Assembly (NCBI RefSeq): GCF_934636665.1
Contig: NZ_CAKUAT010000008.1
Location: 42,613-106,612 of the forward strand
Direction of reading: 5' to 3'
Length of the DNA stretch: 64,000 nt
Origin: an uncultured Senegalimassilia sp.
Lineage (GTDB): Bacteria; Actinomycetota; Coriobacteriia; Coriobacteriales; Eggerthellaceae
Shown: positions 25,984 to 34,518 of the stretch, piece by piece
Layout: each line of letters opens with the position of its first letter
Numbering within the stretch: the stretch's first letter is position 1
The notes under the pieces: generated by a model
Told to the model about the DNA's origin: nothing
Databases searched by the model: none
What the model saw: only the letters and a program-made list of their open reading frames with translations
Program-made: the position numbers and the translations under genes

Positions 25984-27099
25984 TTGAACGTCATCCTCAT
26001 GATCTTGTATTGCACCATCGTGCTGGGCATCTTGGTGGTCATCCACGAAGGCGGCCACTATCTGGCGTCGCGCGCCTTCGGCGTGCGCGTCACCGAGTTC
26101 ATGCTGGGCATGCCGGGCCCGAACATCGGCTTCAAGAAATGGGGCACGAAGTTCGGTGTCACGCCCATTTTGCTGGGCGGCTATGCACGCGTTTGCGGCA
26201 TGGAGCCGGGCGAGATGAGCCCGCATCTGGAGCCGGTGCTGGCGGCGCTGTACCGTCGGGGCACGGCGAACATGGAGGATGTCGCGCGCGATTGCGGCAT
26301 TTCCGACGAAGATGCGCTCAAGGCGCTCGATGAGCTGGTGGATTGGGGAAGCTGCACGGGTCCCACGAAGAAGGACGAGTACAACACGTATCGCGCCGCA
26401 GAGGTCATTCCCTCCAAGAAGCAGATCCGTACGGCGCTTGAAGCCGGCAAGCCCGCGCCGGAGCGCTACGCCGAGGGCCAGGCGCGCCCGGTAGAGGATT
26501 CCCATGCGCTGTTCGAGAGCGAATATCGGCAGCAATACCGCAGCCTGCCGTTTTGGAAGCGCTCCGTCATCCTGCTGGCCGGCATCGCGGTCAACCTGCT
26601 GTTCGCCATGTTGGTGTTCGTGGTGCTGTTCAGCGTCATCGGCTTCGATGTGCGGATGCAATCGGGCGAGGTGACGCACATGACGGTGGACCCGGGCCGC
26701 GCCATCGTGGCGGGCTTCACCTATATCGGCATGGTCGTGCAGGCCGTTGCGGGCCTGTTCAACCCCGCAACGGCGGCTCAGACGGTGTCCGATTCGTCTT
26801 CGGTCGTGGGCATCGCCGTGATGTCGAAGCAGTTCGCCGATGCGGGTTTGGTGCCGTTCATGCAGTTCATGGCCATGATCTCGGTGTCGCTGGGCATTAT
26901 GAACCTACTGCCCATCCCGCCGCTTGACGGCGGCCGTTTCGTCATCGAGGTGTTCCAGAAGCTGTCGAAAAAGGTGGTCTCCATGCGCGCCATGAACGCC
27001 ATGAGCGCCGCCGGTATGGCCTTGTTCCTCATGTTTTTCCTGGTCATGGTCAATCAAGATGTGCAACGCATCATCTCAGGGACGTTCTTCGGGCAATAG
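25984..27099 (+). CDS. Site-2-type M50 zinc metalloprotease with an inserted winged-helix-like segment and no clear PDZ domain
   Basis: 371 residues, RseP-like intramembrane protease in the place rseP occupies beside dxr. Zinc motif HEGGH (residues 21-25) is in the first helix. The second active-site motif NLLPIPPLDGG is near residue 315. Unlike RseP, the loop after the second helix is only a few residues (VIGFDVRMQSGEV), so no PDZ domain fits there. The cytoplasmic loop between the first two helices instead holds a segment at about residues 82-124 (EPVLAALYRRGTANMEDVARDCGISDEDALKALDELVDWG) that looks like a winged helix-turn-helix. The start is TTG 25984 with AAGGAG seven nt upstream; ATG 25999 is the alternative. 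Confidence 0.88.
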   Translation: MNVILMILYCTIVLGILVVIHEGGHYLASRAFGVRVTEFMLGMPGPNIGFKKWGTKFGVTPILLGGYARVCGMEPGEMSPHLEPVLAALYRRGTANMEDVARDCGISDEDALKALDELVDWGSCTGPTKKDEYNTYRAAEVIPSKKQIRTALEAGKPAPERYAEGQARPVEDSHALFESEYRQQYRSLPFWKRSVILLAGIAVNLLFAMLVFVVLFSVIGFDVRMQSGEVTHMTVDPGRAIVAGFTYIGMVVQAVAGLFNPATAAQTVSDSSSVVGIAVMSKQFADAGLVPFMQFMAMISVSLGIMNLLPIPPLDGGRFVIEVFQKLSKKVVSMRAMNAMSAAGMALFLMFFLVMVNQDVQRIISGTFFGQ

Positions 27100-27128
27100 G
27101 GGCGGCGTTCTCGTTTCGTGTTTCGCGT

Positions 27129-27164
27129 AAGCCGGCAGGGGGTTCGCCCCTTGTCGGCTTTTTC
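27129..27164 (+). terminator. Rho-independent terminator after the site-2 protease gene
   Basis: Stem aagccggcaggggg / ccccttgtcggctt (one G-T pair) with a ttcg tetraloop, followed by ttttc. It separates the protease gene from ispG. Confidence 0.8.
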
Positions 27165-27212
27165 TTCGCCTGTTGCTTGTAAACGTTTCGCCAACGAGGG
27201 GTGCTACGCTGG

Positions 27213-27218
27213 TAGAAT
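27213..27218 (+). promoter_or_regulatory. -10 element placed for a leaderless ispG mRNA
   Basis: TAGAAT (27213-27218) ends seven nt before ATG 27226. There is no ribosome-binding sequence between them. That spacing puts the transcription start at or next to the start codon, the usual picture for leaderless actinobacterial mRNAs. No good -35 is visible. Confidence 0.5.
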
Positions 27219-27225
27219 AGCCGCT

Positions 27226-28362
27226 ATGGAAACTAACGAGAACATGGGCAACGCGTGCGCCGCGGCTCCTTCGGGGTCCGCGGCCTGCCCGTTGCCGCAG
27301 GACGCTATGCGTCCCAATCAGAAAACGCACCAGGTGCACGTGGGCAACGTGGCGCTTGGCGGCGGGGCTCCCGTGGTGGTGCAGTCCATGCTCAACGCCC
27401 CGGCCGATGATGCGCAGGCGAACCTTGCGCAAATACGGCAACTGGCGGATGCCGGGTGCGAGGTCGTGCGCATGGCCATCCCGCGCCGCAGCTGCCTTGA
27501 CACGTTCCAGGCCGTGTGCGAGGCGTCGCCTTTGCCCGTCGTGGCCGACGTGCACTTCGATGCAACCATCGCCATCGAGGCTGCGCGCCGCGGCGCGGCG
27601 AAGCTGCGCATCAATCCAGGCAACATCGGCGGCTTGGCGAAAACCGACGCCGTGCTCGATGCCGCCGGGCAGGCGGGCATCCCGATCCGCATCGGCGTGA
27701 ACGCCGGCTCGCTCGACCAGGCGCTTGCCGAGCGCGACGACCTTTCGCTTCCCGAGAAGCTGGCCGCCTCCGCGCGACAGTACGTGGAATACTGCGAAGG
27801 CCGGGGCTTTCACGACCTGGTGGTCAGCGCGAAGGCCCACGACGTCATGGCCACGGTGCGCACGTACCGCCAGCTGGCGCGCGATATCCCGCATATCCCG
27901 CTGCACATCGGCATCACCGAGGCGGGCACTACGTTCCAAGGCGTCATCAAAAACGCTTCCGGCCTGGGCATCCTGCTCGAGCAGGGCATCGGCGACACCA
28001 TGCGCATCTCGCTCACCGACGACCCGGTCACGGAAATGCGCGCCTGCTGGACGCTGCTCGGCGCGCTCGACCTGCGCCGCCGCAACCCCGAGCTGATCAG
28101 CTGCCCCACATGCGGAAGGTGCCAGGTCGACTTGATCGGGCTGGCGCAGGAGGTGGAGCGGCGCATCGCCTGTCTGGACAAGCCGTTGAAGGTGGCCGTC
28201 ATGGGCTGTGTTGTCAACGGGCCGGGCGAGGCCGCCGACGCCGATATCGGCGTGGCCTGCGGCAAGGGCGTGGGCGTGGTGTTCCGCCACGGCCAAACCG
28301 TTCGAAAAGTGGAAGAAGGCGCCATCGTCGACGCTTTACTGGAAGAGATAAAGGACCTGTAA
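27226..28362 (+). CDS. ispG: 4-hydroxy-3-methylbut-2-enyl diphosphate synthase
   Basis: 378 residues. Converts MEcPP to HMBPP in the MEP pathway using a [4Fe-4S] cluster. The C-terminal cluster ligands are visible in SCPTCGRCQVD and, further on, GCVVNGPGEAADADIGVACGKG. The N-terminal QSMLNAPADD replaces the usual QSMTNTDT-type sequence. Start 27226 adds about 27 residues before the conserved RPNQKTHQV; ATG 27307 is an alternative. proS starts immediately after the TAA. Confidence 0.95.
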   Translation: METNENMGNACAAAPSGSAACPLPQDAMRPNQKTHQVHVGNVALGGGAPVVVQSMLNAPADDAQANLAQIRQLADAGCEVVRMAIPRRSCLDTFQAVCEASPLPVVADVHFDATIAIEAARRGAAKLRINPGNIGGLAKTDAVLDAAGQAGIPIRIGVNAGSLDQALAERDDLSLPEKLAASARQYVEYCEGRGFHDLVVSAKAHDVMATVRTYRQLARDIPHIPLHIGITEAGTTFQGVIKNASGLGILLEQGIGDTMRISLTDDPVTEMRACWTLLGALDLRRRNPELISCPTCGRCQVDLIGLAQEVERRIACLDKPLKVAVMGCVVNGPGEAADADIGVACGKGVGVVFRHGQTVRKVEEGAIVDALLEEIKDL

Positions 28363-30132
28363 ATGAACAACGCCAACATCACGCGCATGAGCGCCCTGTA
28401 TGCTCCCACGCTCAAGGAAGACCCCACCGATGCCGAGATCGCCAGCCATAAGCTGCTGCTGCGCGCCGGTTTCATCCGCAAGACCGCTGCCGGCATCTAC
28501 ACGTTTTTGCCCTTGGGCAAGCGCGTGCTGACCAAGATCGAGAACATCGTGCGCGAGGAGATGGACGCATGCGGCGCCCAGGAGATCCGCATGCCCATGC
28601 TCCAGCCCGAGGAACTCTGGCAGGAGTCCGGCCGTGCCGATGCGTACGGCCCCGAGCGCATGCGCCTCAACGACCGTCACGACCACGAGTTCTGCCTCGG
28701 CCCCACCCATGAGGAGCTCATCACCGCGCTCGTGCGCGCCGAACTGCGCTCTTACAAGCAGCTGCCGCTGAACATGTACCAGATCCAGACGAAGTTCCGC
28801 GACGAGATCCGCCCGCGCTTCGGCCTGCTGCGCAGCCGCGAGTTCGTCATGAAGGACGGCTACAGCTTCCACGATACGCAGGAGTCGCTGCAGGAGGAAT
28901 ACGACAGGATGTACGCGGCCTACGAGCGTATCTGCGCCCGCTGCGGCCTTGAGTTCCGCCCCGTGCAGGCCGACGCCGGCCAGATCGGCGGCGCGGTTAC
29001 CTGCGAGTTCCATGCGCTTGCCGAGGCCGGCGAGTCCGCGCTCGTGTACTGCGATTGCGGTTATGCCGCAAGCGACGAGGTGGGAGAGGGCCTGGCGCGC
29101 CCCACGGTCTACGATGTGCCCGAGATGGAGAAGGTGGCCACGCCCGGCGTGCACACCATCGCCGAGCTCGCCGAGTTCCTGGGCATCCCGGAATCCTCCA
29201 CGGTGAAGGCGCTTTCCGGCAAGAACGACGAGGGCAAGCTCGTCGTGCTGTTCGTCCCCGGCGATCATGAGGTGAACGAGGAGAAGGCGGCTCGCGCAGC
29301 CGGCGGCTTCACCATCCTCACCGACGAGGACATGGAAGCTTACGGCCTGCACAAGGGCTCCATGGGTCCGGTCGGCCTGCCCGAGGACGCTTTCGTCATC
29401 GCGGCCAACAGCCTGAAGGCGGTTCCGAAGTGGGTCGTCGGCGCCAACGAGGACGGCTACCACTATGTGGGCGCGCAGCTTGGCAAGGACTTCAAGGTCG
29501 ACCAGTGGGCCGACATCATCACCGTCAAACCTGGCGACTGCTGCCCGAAGTGCGGCATGGAGCTCAAGGGTGCGCGCGGCATCGAGGTCGCGCAGGTGTT
29601 CCAGCTCGGCGACAAGTATTCTCGGGCCATGAACGCCACTTTCATGAACAAGGACGGCAAGGAGCAGCCGTTCATCATGGGCTGCTACGGCGTGGGCGTG
29701 TCCCGCACCCTGGCCGCCATCATCGAGCAGCATAACGACGAGAACGGCATGATCTGGCCGATGTCCGTGGCTCCGGCGCACGTGTGCATCCTGCCGCTCG
29801 CCACCGGCGACGACTTGGTGCAGCCTGCTGCCGAGAAGCTGGCCGAGGAGCTGGCGGGCCTGGGCCTGGAAGTGGTCATCGACGACCGCAAGGAGCGTGC
29901 GGGCGTGAAGTTCGCCGAGGCCGACCTGATGGGCTGGCCGCTGCAGATCGTCATGGGCAAGCGCGGCCTTGCCGAGGGCAAGGTCGAGATCAAGCGCCGC
30001 GCTACGGGCGAGCGCCGCGATATCTCGCTGGAGGGCCTGGCCGAGGCCTTGAGCTTCGCCAAGGGTGCCCAGCGTCGTTGGGGCAACAACCTGAACGCCT
30101 TCGCCGGCCTGTTCACCGAGAAAGCTGAATAG
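28363..30132 (+). CDS. proS: Prolyl-tRNA synthetase
   Basis: 589 residues, bacterial-type class II ProRS. Class II motifs lie in 'MPMLQPEELWQESGR', 'FRDEIRPRFGLLRSREFVMKDGYSF' (motif 2) and 'GCYGVGVSRTLAAIIEQ' (motif 3). A YbaK-like editing insertion of about 170 residues spans roughly residues 225-395, including 'STVKALSGKNDEG' and 'GSMGPVGLPED'. A C-terminal anticodon-binding domain follows. ATG 28363 directly follows the ispG stop, so translation is coupled. Confidence 0.97.
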   Translation: MNNANITRMSALYAPTLKEDPTDAEIASHKLLLRAGFIRKTAAGIYTFLPLGKRVLTKIENIVREEMDACGAQEIRMPMLQPEELWQESGRADAYGPERMRLNDRHDHEFCLGPTHEELITALVRAELRSYKQLPLNMYQIQTKFRDEIRPRFGLLRSREFVMKDGYSFHDTQESLQEEYDRMYAAYERICARCGLEFRPVQADAGQIGGAVTCEFHALAEAGESALVYCDCGYAASDEVGEGLARPTVYDVPEMEKVATPGVHTIAELAEFLGIPESSTVKALSGKNDEGKLVVLFVPGDHEVNEEKAARAAGGFTILTDEDMEAYGLHKGSMGPVGLPEDAFVIAANSLKAVPKWVVGANEDGYHYVGAQLGKDFKVDQWADIITVKPGDCCPKCGMELKGARGIEVAQVFQLGDKYSRAMNATFMNKDGKEQPFIMGCYGVGVSRTLAAIIEQHNDENGMIWPMSVAPAHVCILPLATGDDLVQPAAEKLAEELAGLGLEVVIDDRKERAGVKFAEADLMGWPLQIVMGKRGLAEGKVEIKRRATGERRDISLEGLAEALSFAKGAQRRWGNNLNAFAGLFTEKAE

Positions 30133-30157
30133 CGCTCACGCGAACGCATATCGCTTA

Positions 30158-30189
30158 CGGGCCCGGCAGATGCCGGGCCCGTTTCGGTT
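30158..30189 (+). terminator. GC-rich hairpin after proS
   Basis: 10-bp perfect stem cgggcccggc (30158-30167) / gccgggcccg (30172-30181) with tetraloop agat, followed by tttcggttt. Weak T-run, but a likely end for the proS transcript before the convergent LysR gene. Confidence 0.6.
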
Positions 30190-30312
30190 TCAAGGCGGCT
30201 TGCGTTCGATTGGCTGCGGCCCGCGGTTGTTCGGGGCAGCTTGCGTTCGACGGGTTGCCGCGCCCGCGAGCCCTCAAGGGCGGTTCGCGGCCGGCCGGGC
30301 CGCCCCTTGCCC

Positions 30313-31200
30313 TCACTGCTTGTCGTAACGCCGTTTCACCCAGGCGCACGCGGTCTGCACGAACGCTCGCGTGGCGGCAGAGGCGGTGTCCGAAGATCGC
30401 ATGGCTATGGATATCTCCCGCCGCATATCCAGATGCGGCGGGAGCACGGTCAAGGGGAGCAGGGCATCTTCGAGCAGCAATCCGGGCAGTATGCTGAAAC
30501 CCAGCCCTTTGCTCACCATGTTCATGACGCTGAAGTCGCTGTCGACCGCGAAGCGTACGTGCGGCTTCACCCCGCTGTTGCGCAGCAGCGCTTCCGCTTC
30601 CTGCATTGATCTGCTTCGCGGCTGGATGAAAGGCTCCTCGGCAAGCGTTCGCATGGAGACTCGGTCGGCATGCGCGAGCGCATGGTCGGGCGGCAGCAGC
30701 ACCATGATCGGGTCGTTGTGCAAGGGGATGGCTTTAAGCGCCCGTTTCGCAGGCGCGACCAAAAACCCGCAATCGGCATCCCCATGCCACAAGGCGCGCT
30801 CAAGCTCCGCTTCGTCGTCGATGCACATCAGATGCAGCTCCACGCCGGGGCATTTCCGCTCAAAGGCCTTCACCATGCCGGGAAACCAATGGGTGGAAAC
30901 GCTGGTGGGCGCGGCGACGCGCACCACGCCGCGCTCCAGGCGCCTCAACTCGGCTATCCGGCTTGCCAGCTGCCGTTCGCCGTTGCAAACGTTGGAAATC
31001 CACGGCAGCAGGTCCTCGCCTTCGGCTGACAGGTGGGCTTCCCTGTAATCGCGTACGACCAACTGCACGCCCATTTCCTTTTCCAGGGAAGATATCATGC
31101 CGCTGATGCCCGATTGCGAGTAGCCGAGGTCGTACGCCGCTTGCGTGAAGCTGCCGGTTTCGGCAACGCGCAGCAGGGCATGGTATTTCTGGTTCACCAT
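30313..31200 (-). CDS. LysR-family transcriptional regulator
   Basis: 295 residues. N-terminal winged HTH 'KYHALLRVAETGSFTQAAYDLGYSQSGISGMISSLEKEMGVQLVVRD' style (residues 1-55), then a periplasmic-binding-like effector domain with 'GVVRVAAPTSVSTHWFPGMVKAFERKCPGVELHL' and 'VSKGLGFSILPGLLLED'. The start has AAAGGAG six nt upstream. It is divergent from the phasin-like gene at 31593 with a 392-nt spacer. No obvious metabolic target adjoins it, so its regulon and effector are unknown. Confidence 0.92.
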   Translation of the reverse strand: MVNQKYHALLRVAETGSFTQAAYDLGYSQSGISGMISSLEKEMGVQLVVRDYREAHLSAEGEDLLPWISNVCNGERQLASRIAELRRLERGVVRVAAPTSVSTHWFPGMVKAFERKCPGVELHLMCIDDEAELERALWHGDADCGFLVAPAKRALKAIPLHNDPIMVLLPPDHALAHADRVSMRTLAEEPFIQPRSRSMQEAEALLRNSGVKPHVRFAVDSDFSVMNMVSKGLGFSILPGLLLEDALLPLTVLPPHLDMRREISIAMRSSDTASAATRAFVQTACAWVKRRYDKQ

Positions 31201-31592
31201 ATGATGCTCCTTTGTGGGATGCAGCGGTTTTCGCGAGCGGCGGCGATGGTCTCGCGCCGCGACGACGCGGACGGGTTATCCGTGCGTGCGAGTCCGGCTA
31301 GTTGGTAAGATAGGCGCATGGGGGAGGCCCCCCAGCAATAGAGCATTGTAGCCGTAAGGACAACTGCTGCATTCGGCAAGGCAAGGGCGAAGGCCGTGAA
31401 GCTCCTGTTTACGCGGGGGACCGGCATTGCGCTGCATCGTCGGGGCGACCGTCGAGGCGACCGTCGAGGCGCGTAAGGTATCGTTTCAGCTTCAACTTCG
31501 CGTTTGAGGTCGCCTGCGCGGCCGGGCGTGTAGCATTATAGGCATCGTAGGGGCTTGCCGAATGTGCGAGCGTATCGAAAGGGGAATCTGAT
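31201..31592. other. Divergent spacer, LysR and phasin-like genes
   Basis: 392 nt without a gene. A 12-bp direct repeat, gcgaccgtcgag, occurs twice in tandem (31445-31456 and 31457-31468). A short G5/C5 hairpin lies near 31320-31335. The sequence tagcattatag at 31531-31541 could hold the -10 for the phasin-like gene, but no matching -35 is seen at 16-18 bp. Confidence 0.45.
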
Positions 31593-31955
31593 ATGGCAAC
31601 GATCGGCGATGGTTTCAAAGATATTTTCCTGGCTGGCGTGGGGGCTATGGCCATCACGGGCGAGAAGGCCACGGATCTGGTGAGCACGCTTATCGCGAAG
31701 GGCGAGCTTGCCGTCGAGCAGGGCAAACAGATCAACACCGAGCTTGCGCACAAGGCGGCCAGCGCCGCGCAGTCCGCGCGCTTCGATGCGCTTGAGGCGC
31801 GCATGTCGGTCATGACTCCCGAGGAGCGCGAGGCCTTCGCCGCGAAGGCGGCCGAGATCGCGGCGCGCCCGGCGGCGCAGCCTGTGCAGGAGCAGCCGCA
31901 AGCCGAGGACTCCCAGGAGCCTTCCGAGCAGGCCGAAGCGTCCGCCGAGCAATAG
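31593..31955 (+). CDS. Small phasin-like helical protein
   Basis: 120 residues. Begins MATIGDGFKDIFLAGVGAMAITGEKATDLV, then a long amphipathic helix with 'AHKAASAAQSARFDALEARMS', then 'MTPEEREAFAAKAAEIAA' and an Ala/Glu/Gln/Pro-rich acidic tail. The pattern matches phasin or PHA-granule-regulator-like small proteins, which are often found beside AarF kinases. No polyhydroxyalkanoate genes are seen here. ATG has 'gaaagggg' upstream. It is 15 nt ahead of the AarF gene and should be co-expressed. Role likely structural or membrane/lipid associated; inference. Confidence 0.75.
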   Translation: MATIGDGFKDIFLAGVGAMAITGEKATDLVSTLIAKGELAVEQGKQINTELAHKAASAAQSARFDALEARMSVMTPEEREAFAAKAAEIAARPAAQPVQEQPQAEDSQEPSEQAEASAEQ

Positions 31956-31970
31956 GGGTCGCGTGCTTCC

Positions 31971-33626
31971 ATGGCCGACAACACGCTGCTGAAATACTTC
32001 TTCTCGTCGGGTTCCGAGGTGGACCCCGAGGGGCAGTTCAACCTTACGCGCAAATCGCGCACGCAAAGGCTGCGCGAGATATACACCATCATGCAGAAGC
32101 ATCACTTCACGAAGGGGTTCACGCCCGAATCCTTCCGCAGCATGCTGGAGGGTTTGGGCCCCAGCTTCGTGAAGATCGGGCAGACGCTTTCCACCCGTTC
32201 GGAGATCTTGCCCAAGGCTTATTGCGATGAGCTGAAGAAGCTGCAGGCAAGGTCGAAGCCGCTTCCGTTCGATGAGATGCTTGCGGCCATGGACTCTATC
32301 TACGGTGACGAACGCGAAAAGATCTTCGCCGAGATCGACCCCAAGCCGCTCGGAAGCGCTTCCTTGGCGCAGGTGCACAAGGCGCGTCTTGCCGACGGCA
32401 GCGTGGTGGCGGTGAAGATCCAGCGGCCAGGCGTGCGCGCCACCATGGCGCAGGATATCGACATCATGCGTATCGTGGCTCGGCAGGCGTCGCGGTTCAT
32501 CAAAGACGGGCAGATGCTCGACTTGCGCGATGTGGTCGAGGAACTGTGGGCGACGTTTCTCGAGGAAACGGATTTCAAGCGCGAAGCGGCCAACTTGCAG
32601 GAGTTCGCGCTGCTGAACAAGGATGTGGCCTTCATCGCGTGTCCGAAGGTGTATCCGGAGCTGTGCCGCGAGAACATCCTGGTCATGGAGTACGTCGACG
32701 GCATCCCCATCGACGATTTCGAGAAGCTGAGCGCTGCAGGATACGACTTGCAGGAGATCGGCGAGAAGATCCTGGATAACTATGCCACACAGGTGTTGGA
32801 TTTCGGCTTTTTCCATGCCGATCCGCATCCGGGCAACATGCTGGTGCGCGACGGGAAGATCGTCTACATCGACCTTGGCATGATGGGCCGCCTGTCCCCG
32901 CGTGACCGCGCGGGGTTCGGCTCCATCATCAAGGCGGTGGGCATGCAAAGCGCCTCGGAGCTCAAAGATGCGCTGTTGGCGTTCGCCATCCAACGTGACA
33001 ACAACGCCATCGACCATACGCGTTTCCTGGCAGACCTGGATCTGCTGCTGAAAGATTACGGTTCGTGCGATGTCAGCGCCATCGACGTCGGTCAGCTGCT
33101 TTCGGATATCCTGAACCTTACGCGTCAATGCAAGGTCACGCTGCCGCCGTCCATCACCAGCGTGTCACGTGGCATCGTCACCCTTGAGGGCACCGTCATG
33201 CCGCTCATCCCCAATGAGAACATGGTGTCCATCATCAACGCGCATATCCAGCGCACGAAGGACATGAAGGCCGAGATGATAAGCGCTATGCAGGAGCTGG
33301 CGCTGGCGTTGCGCGCTGCAGGCTCGGGTACGCTGGACACGGCGAAATATGCAGGTCAGGCGCTGCATATGCTCACGCGTGGGCAGATGAAGGTGAACAT
33401 GGAGGTTCTGGGCTCCGAGGCGCCCATGCGCAGCCTTTCGATCATCATCAACAGACTGTCGCTGGGCATCATAGTGGCAGGCCTGTTCATCGGCTCGTCC
33501 ATGGTGGCCCTGTCCACTATGGAACCGCGCGTTCTCGGGGTTCCCGTGCTGTCCTTCTTCGGATATCTGGGCGCGTTGGTGCTGTCCATCTGGGTGGTCA
33601 CGGACATCTTGAGAAAGCGAAGATAA
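31971..33626 (+). CDS. AarF/ABC1/UbiB-family atypical kinase
   Basis: 551 residues. The ABC1-specific KxGQ motif is KIGQTLSTR (near residue 68), the Ala-rich nucleotide loop is GSASLAQVHKA, the lysine is in VAVKIQRPG, and the catalytic and metal motifs are FHADPHPGNML and YIDLGMMGRL. Two hydrophobic C-terminal helices anchor it in the membrane. The family supports quinone or other lipid metabolism. This organism type uses menaquinone for the molybdoenzymes, so a quinone-related role is plausible but not shown. It forms an operon with the phasin-like gene. Confidence 0.92.
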   Translation: MADNTLLKYFFSSGSEVDPEGQFNLTRKSRTQRLREIYTIMQKHHFTKGFTPESFRSMLEGLGPSFVKIGQTLSTRSEILPKAYCDELKKLQARSKPLPFDEMLAAMDSIYGDEREKIFAEIDPKPLGSASLAQVHKARLADGSVVAVKIQRPGVRATMAQDIDIMRIVARQASRFIKDGQMLDLRDVVEELWATFLEETDFKREAANLQEFALLNKDVAFIACPKVYPELCRENILVMEYVDGIPIDDFEKLSAAGYDLQEIGEKILDNYATQVLDFGFFHADPHPGNMLVRDGKIVYIDLGMMGRLSPRDRAGFGSIIKAVGMQSASELKDALLAFAIQRDNNAIDHTRFLADLDLLLKDYGSCDVSAIDVGQLLSDILNLTRQCKVTLPPSITSVSRGIVTLEGTVMPLIPNENMVSIINAHIQRTKDMKAEMISAMQELALALRAAGSGTLDTAKYAGQALHMLTRGQMKVNMEVLGSEAPMRSLSIIINRLSLGIIVAGLFIGSSMVALSTMEPRVLGVPVLSFFGYLGALVLSIWVVTDILRKRR

Positions 33627-33820
33627 CACCTGTTCGGTAAGGACTTGAGCGCGATGCGCGGCTTCTTGCGGCGTGCAGTGTATATCGGCGTGCGCGTCGG
33701 GAAGCGTTGAGTGATAGGGCCGTTGGGAGGAGCTCCGCCGCGAAGATCGCTTTCCATTTTTTGCTTGAGCAATATCGGGGAGCGCATATTCCGTAGAGGC
33801 ATGGTTTTGCCTTATAAGCC

Positions 33821-33848
33821 TGAAAAGCGCCTTTTCAGGCGCTTTTCA
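33821..33848. terminator. Bidirectional terminator between convergent genes
   Basis: 12-bp perfect stem tgaaaagcgcct (33821-33832) / aggcgcttttca (33837-33848) with a tttc loop. The sequence has T-rich ends on both strands. It serves the AarF gene and the convergent zinc-ribbon gene. Confidence 0.8.
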
Positions 33849-33887
33849 CCGGCTTCTCGGTTTCGCTTATCGGTAAAATGCCGCTTG

Positions 33888-34304
33888 TTACGATTTCATC
33901 TTCGTCTCCGTCTTGCACTTCGGGCACACCACGCGCATCGTGCCTTTCCCGCGGGGTACGGAAAGCTCCTGTCCGCAGTTCTTGCAGCGGAAGTACTTCG
34001 TGGTCTTGCGGTTGGACCATTTCTTCTTCCCAAGCTCGTAGCTACGGCGGGGCTTGGCGGACAAGCGCAGATAGCTCTGGTTTTCCTGACGGCGTTTCCC
34101 GATGTTCTTCGAGCAGGTGCGCCAAATGGCCAGCGCCATCGCCGCAAGCGCGACATAGGAAAGCCACCCGCAGTGCGGCAGGATGGAAGCCAGCATGGCG
34201 ATGATTCCCAGCGCTACCAGCGCGTTGCCAAGGTCGTCGTTGCCGTAGCGGCCCTGCATCCACACGGCGGTGCGTTGAGCCAATCGTTGGAAGAAGTCTT
34301 TCAT
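33888..34304 (-). CDS. Small membrane protein with C-terminal zinc ribbon
   Basis: 138 residues. Two hydrophobic helices (about residues 28-62) are followed by a basic linker (SKNIGKRRQE...KPRRSYELGKKKW) and a C-terminal zinc ribbon with C107-x2-C110 and C127-x2-C130. No catalytic motif is visible. Such proteins are common in actinobacteria with unknown function. The ATG lies 214 nt after the GNAT stop on the same strand. Confidence 0.85.
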   Translation of the reverse strand: MKDFFQRLAQRTAVWMQGRYGNDDLGNALVALGIIAMLASILPHCGWLSYVALAAMALAIWRTCSKNIGKRRQENQSYLRLSAKPRRSYELGKKKWSNRKTTKYFRCKNCGQELSVPRGKGTMRVVCPKCKTETKMKS

Positions 34305-34332
34305 GAAATGCCTAACGTTTCGGTGATGCGGC

Positions 34333-34379
34333 GTATCGCGCCCCGCAAGGTGAGTTTGCTGCCTTGCGGGGCGCGATAC
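34333..34379. repeat. 18-bp perfect inverted repeat
   Basis: Arms gtatcgcgccccgcaagg (34333-34350) and its complement (34362-34379) around an 11-nt loop. It lies between the GNAT gene and the zinc-ribbon gene, both on the - strand. There is no T-run, so it may be a T-less terminator or a leader structure of the zinc-ribbon gene. Confidence 0.65.
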
Positions 34380-34518
34380 CTACTGTACTGTTCTTTGTTT
34401 ATGGGCGGGATGTGTGCTGGCGGGCGTTACCTAACGGTTTCCCGCCCGTTGCGCAGCGGGCGGCGGGCAATATCGCGTGCAGGTCGGGTTGCGCTCGGCA
34501 TACCCGAGCCGTCGCGCT

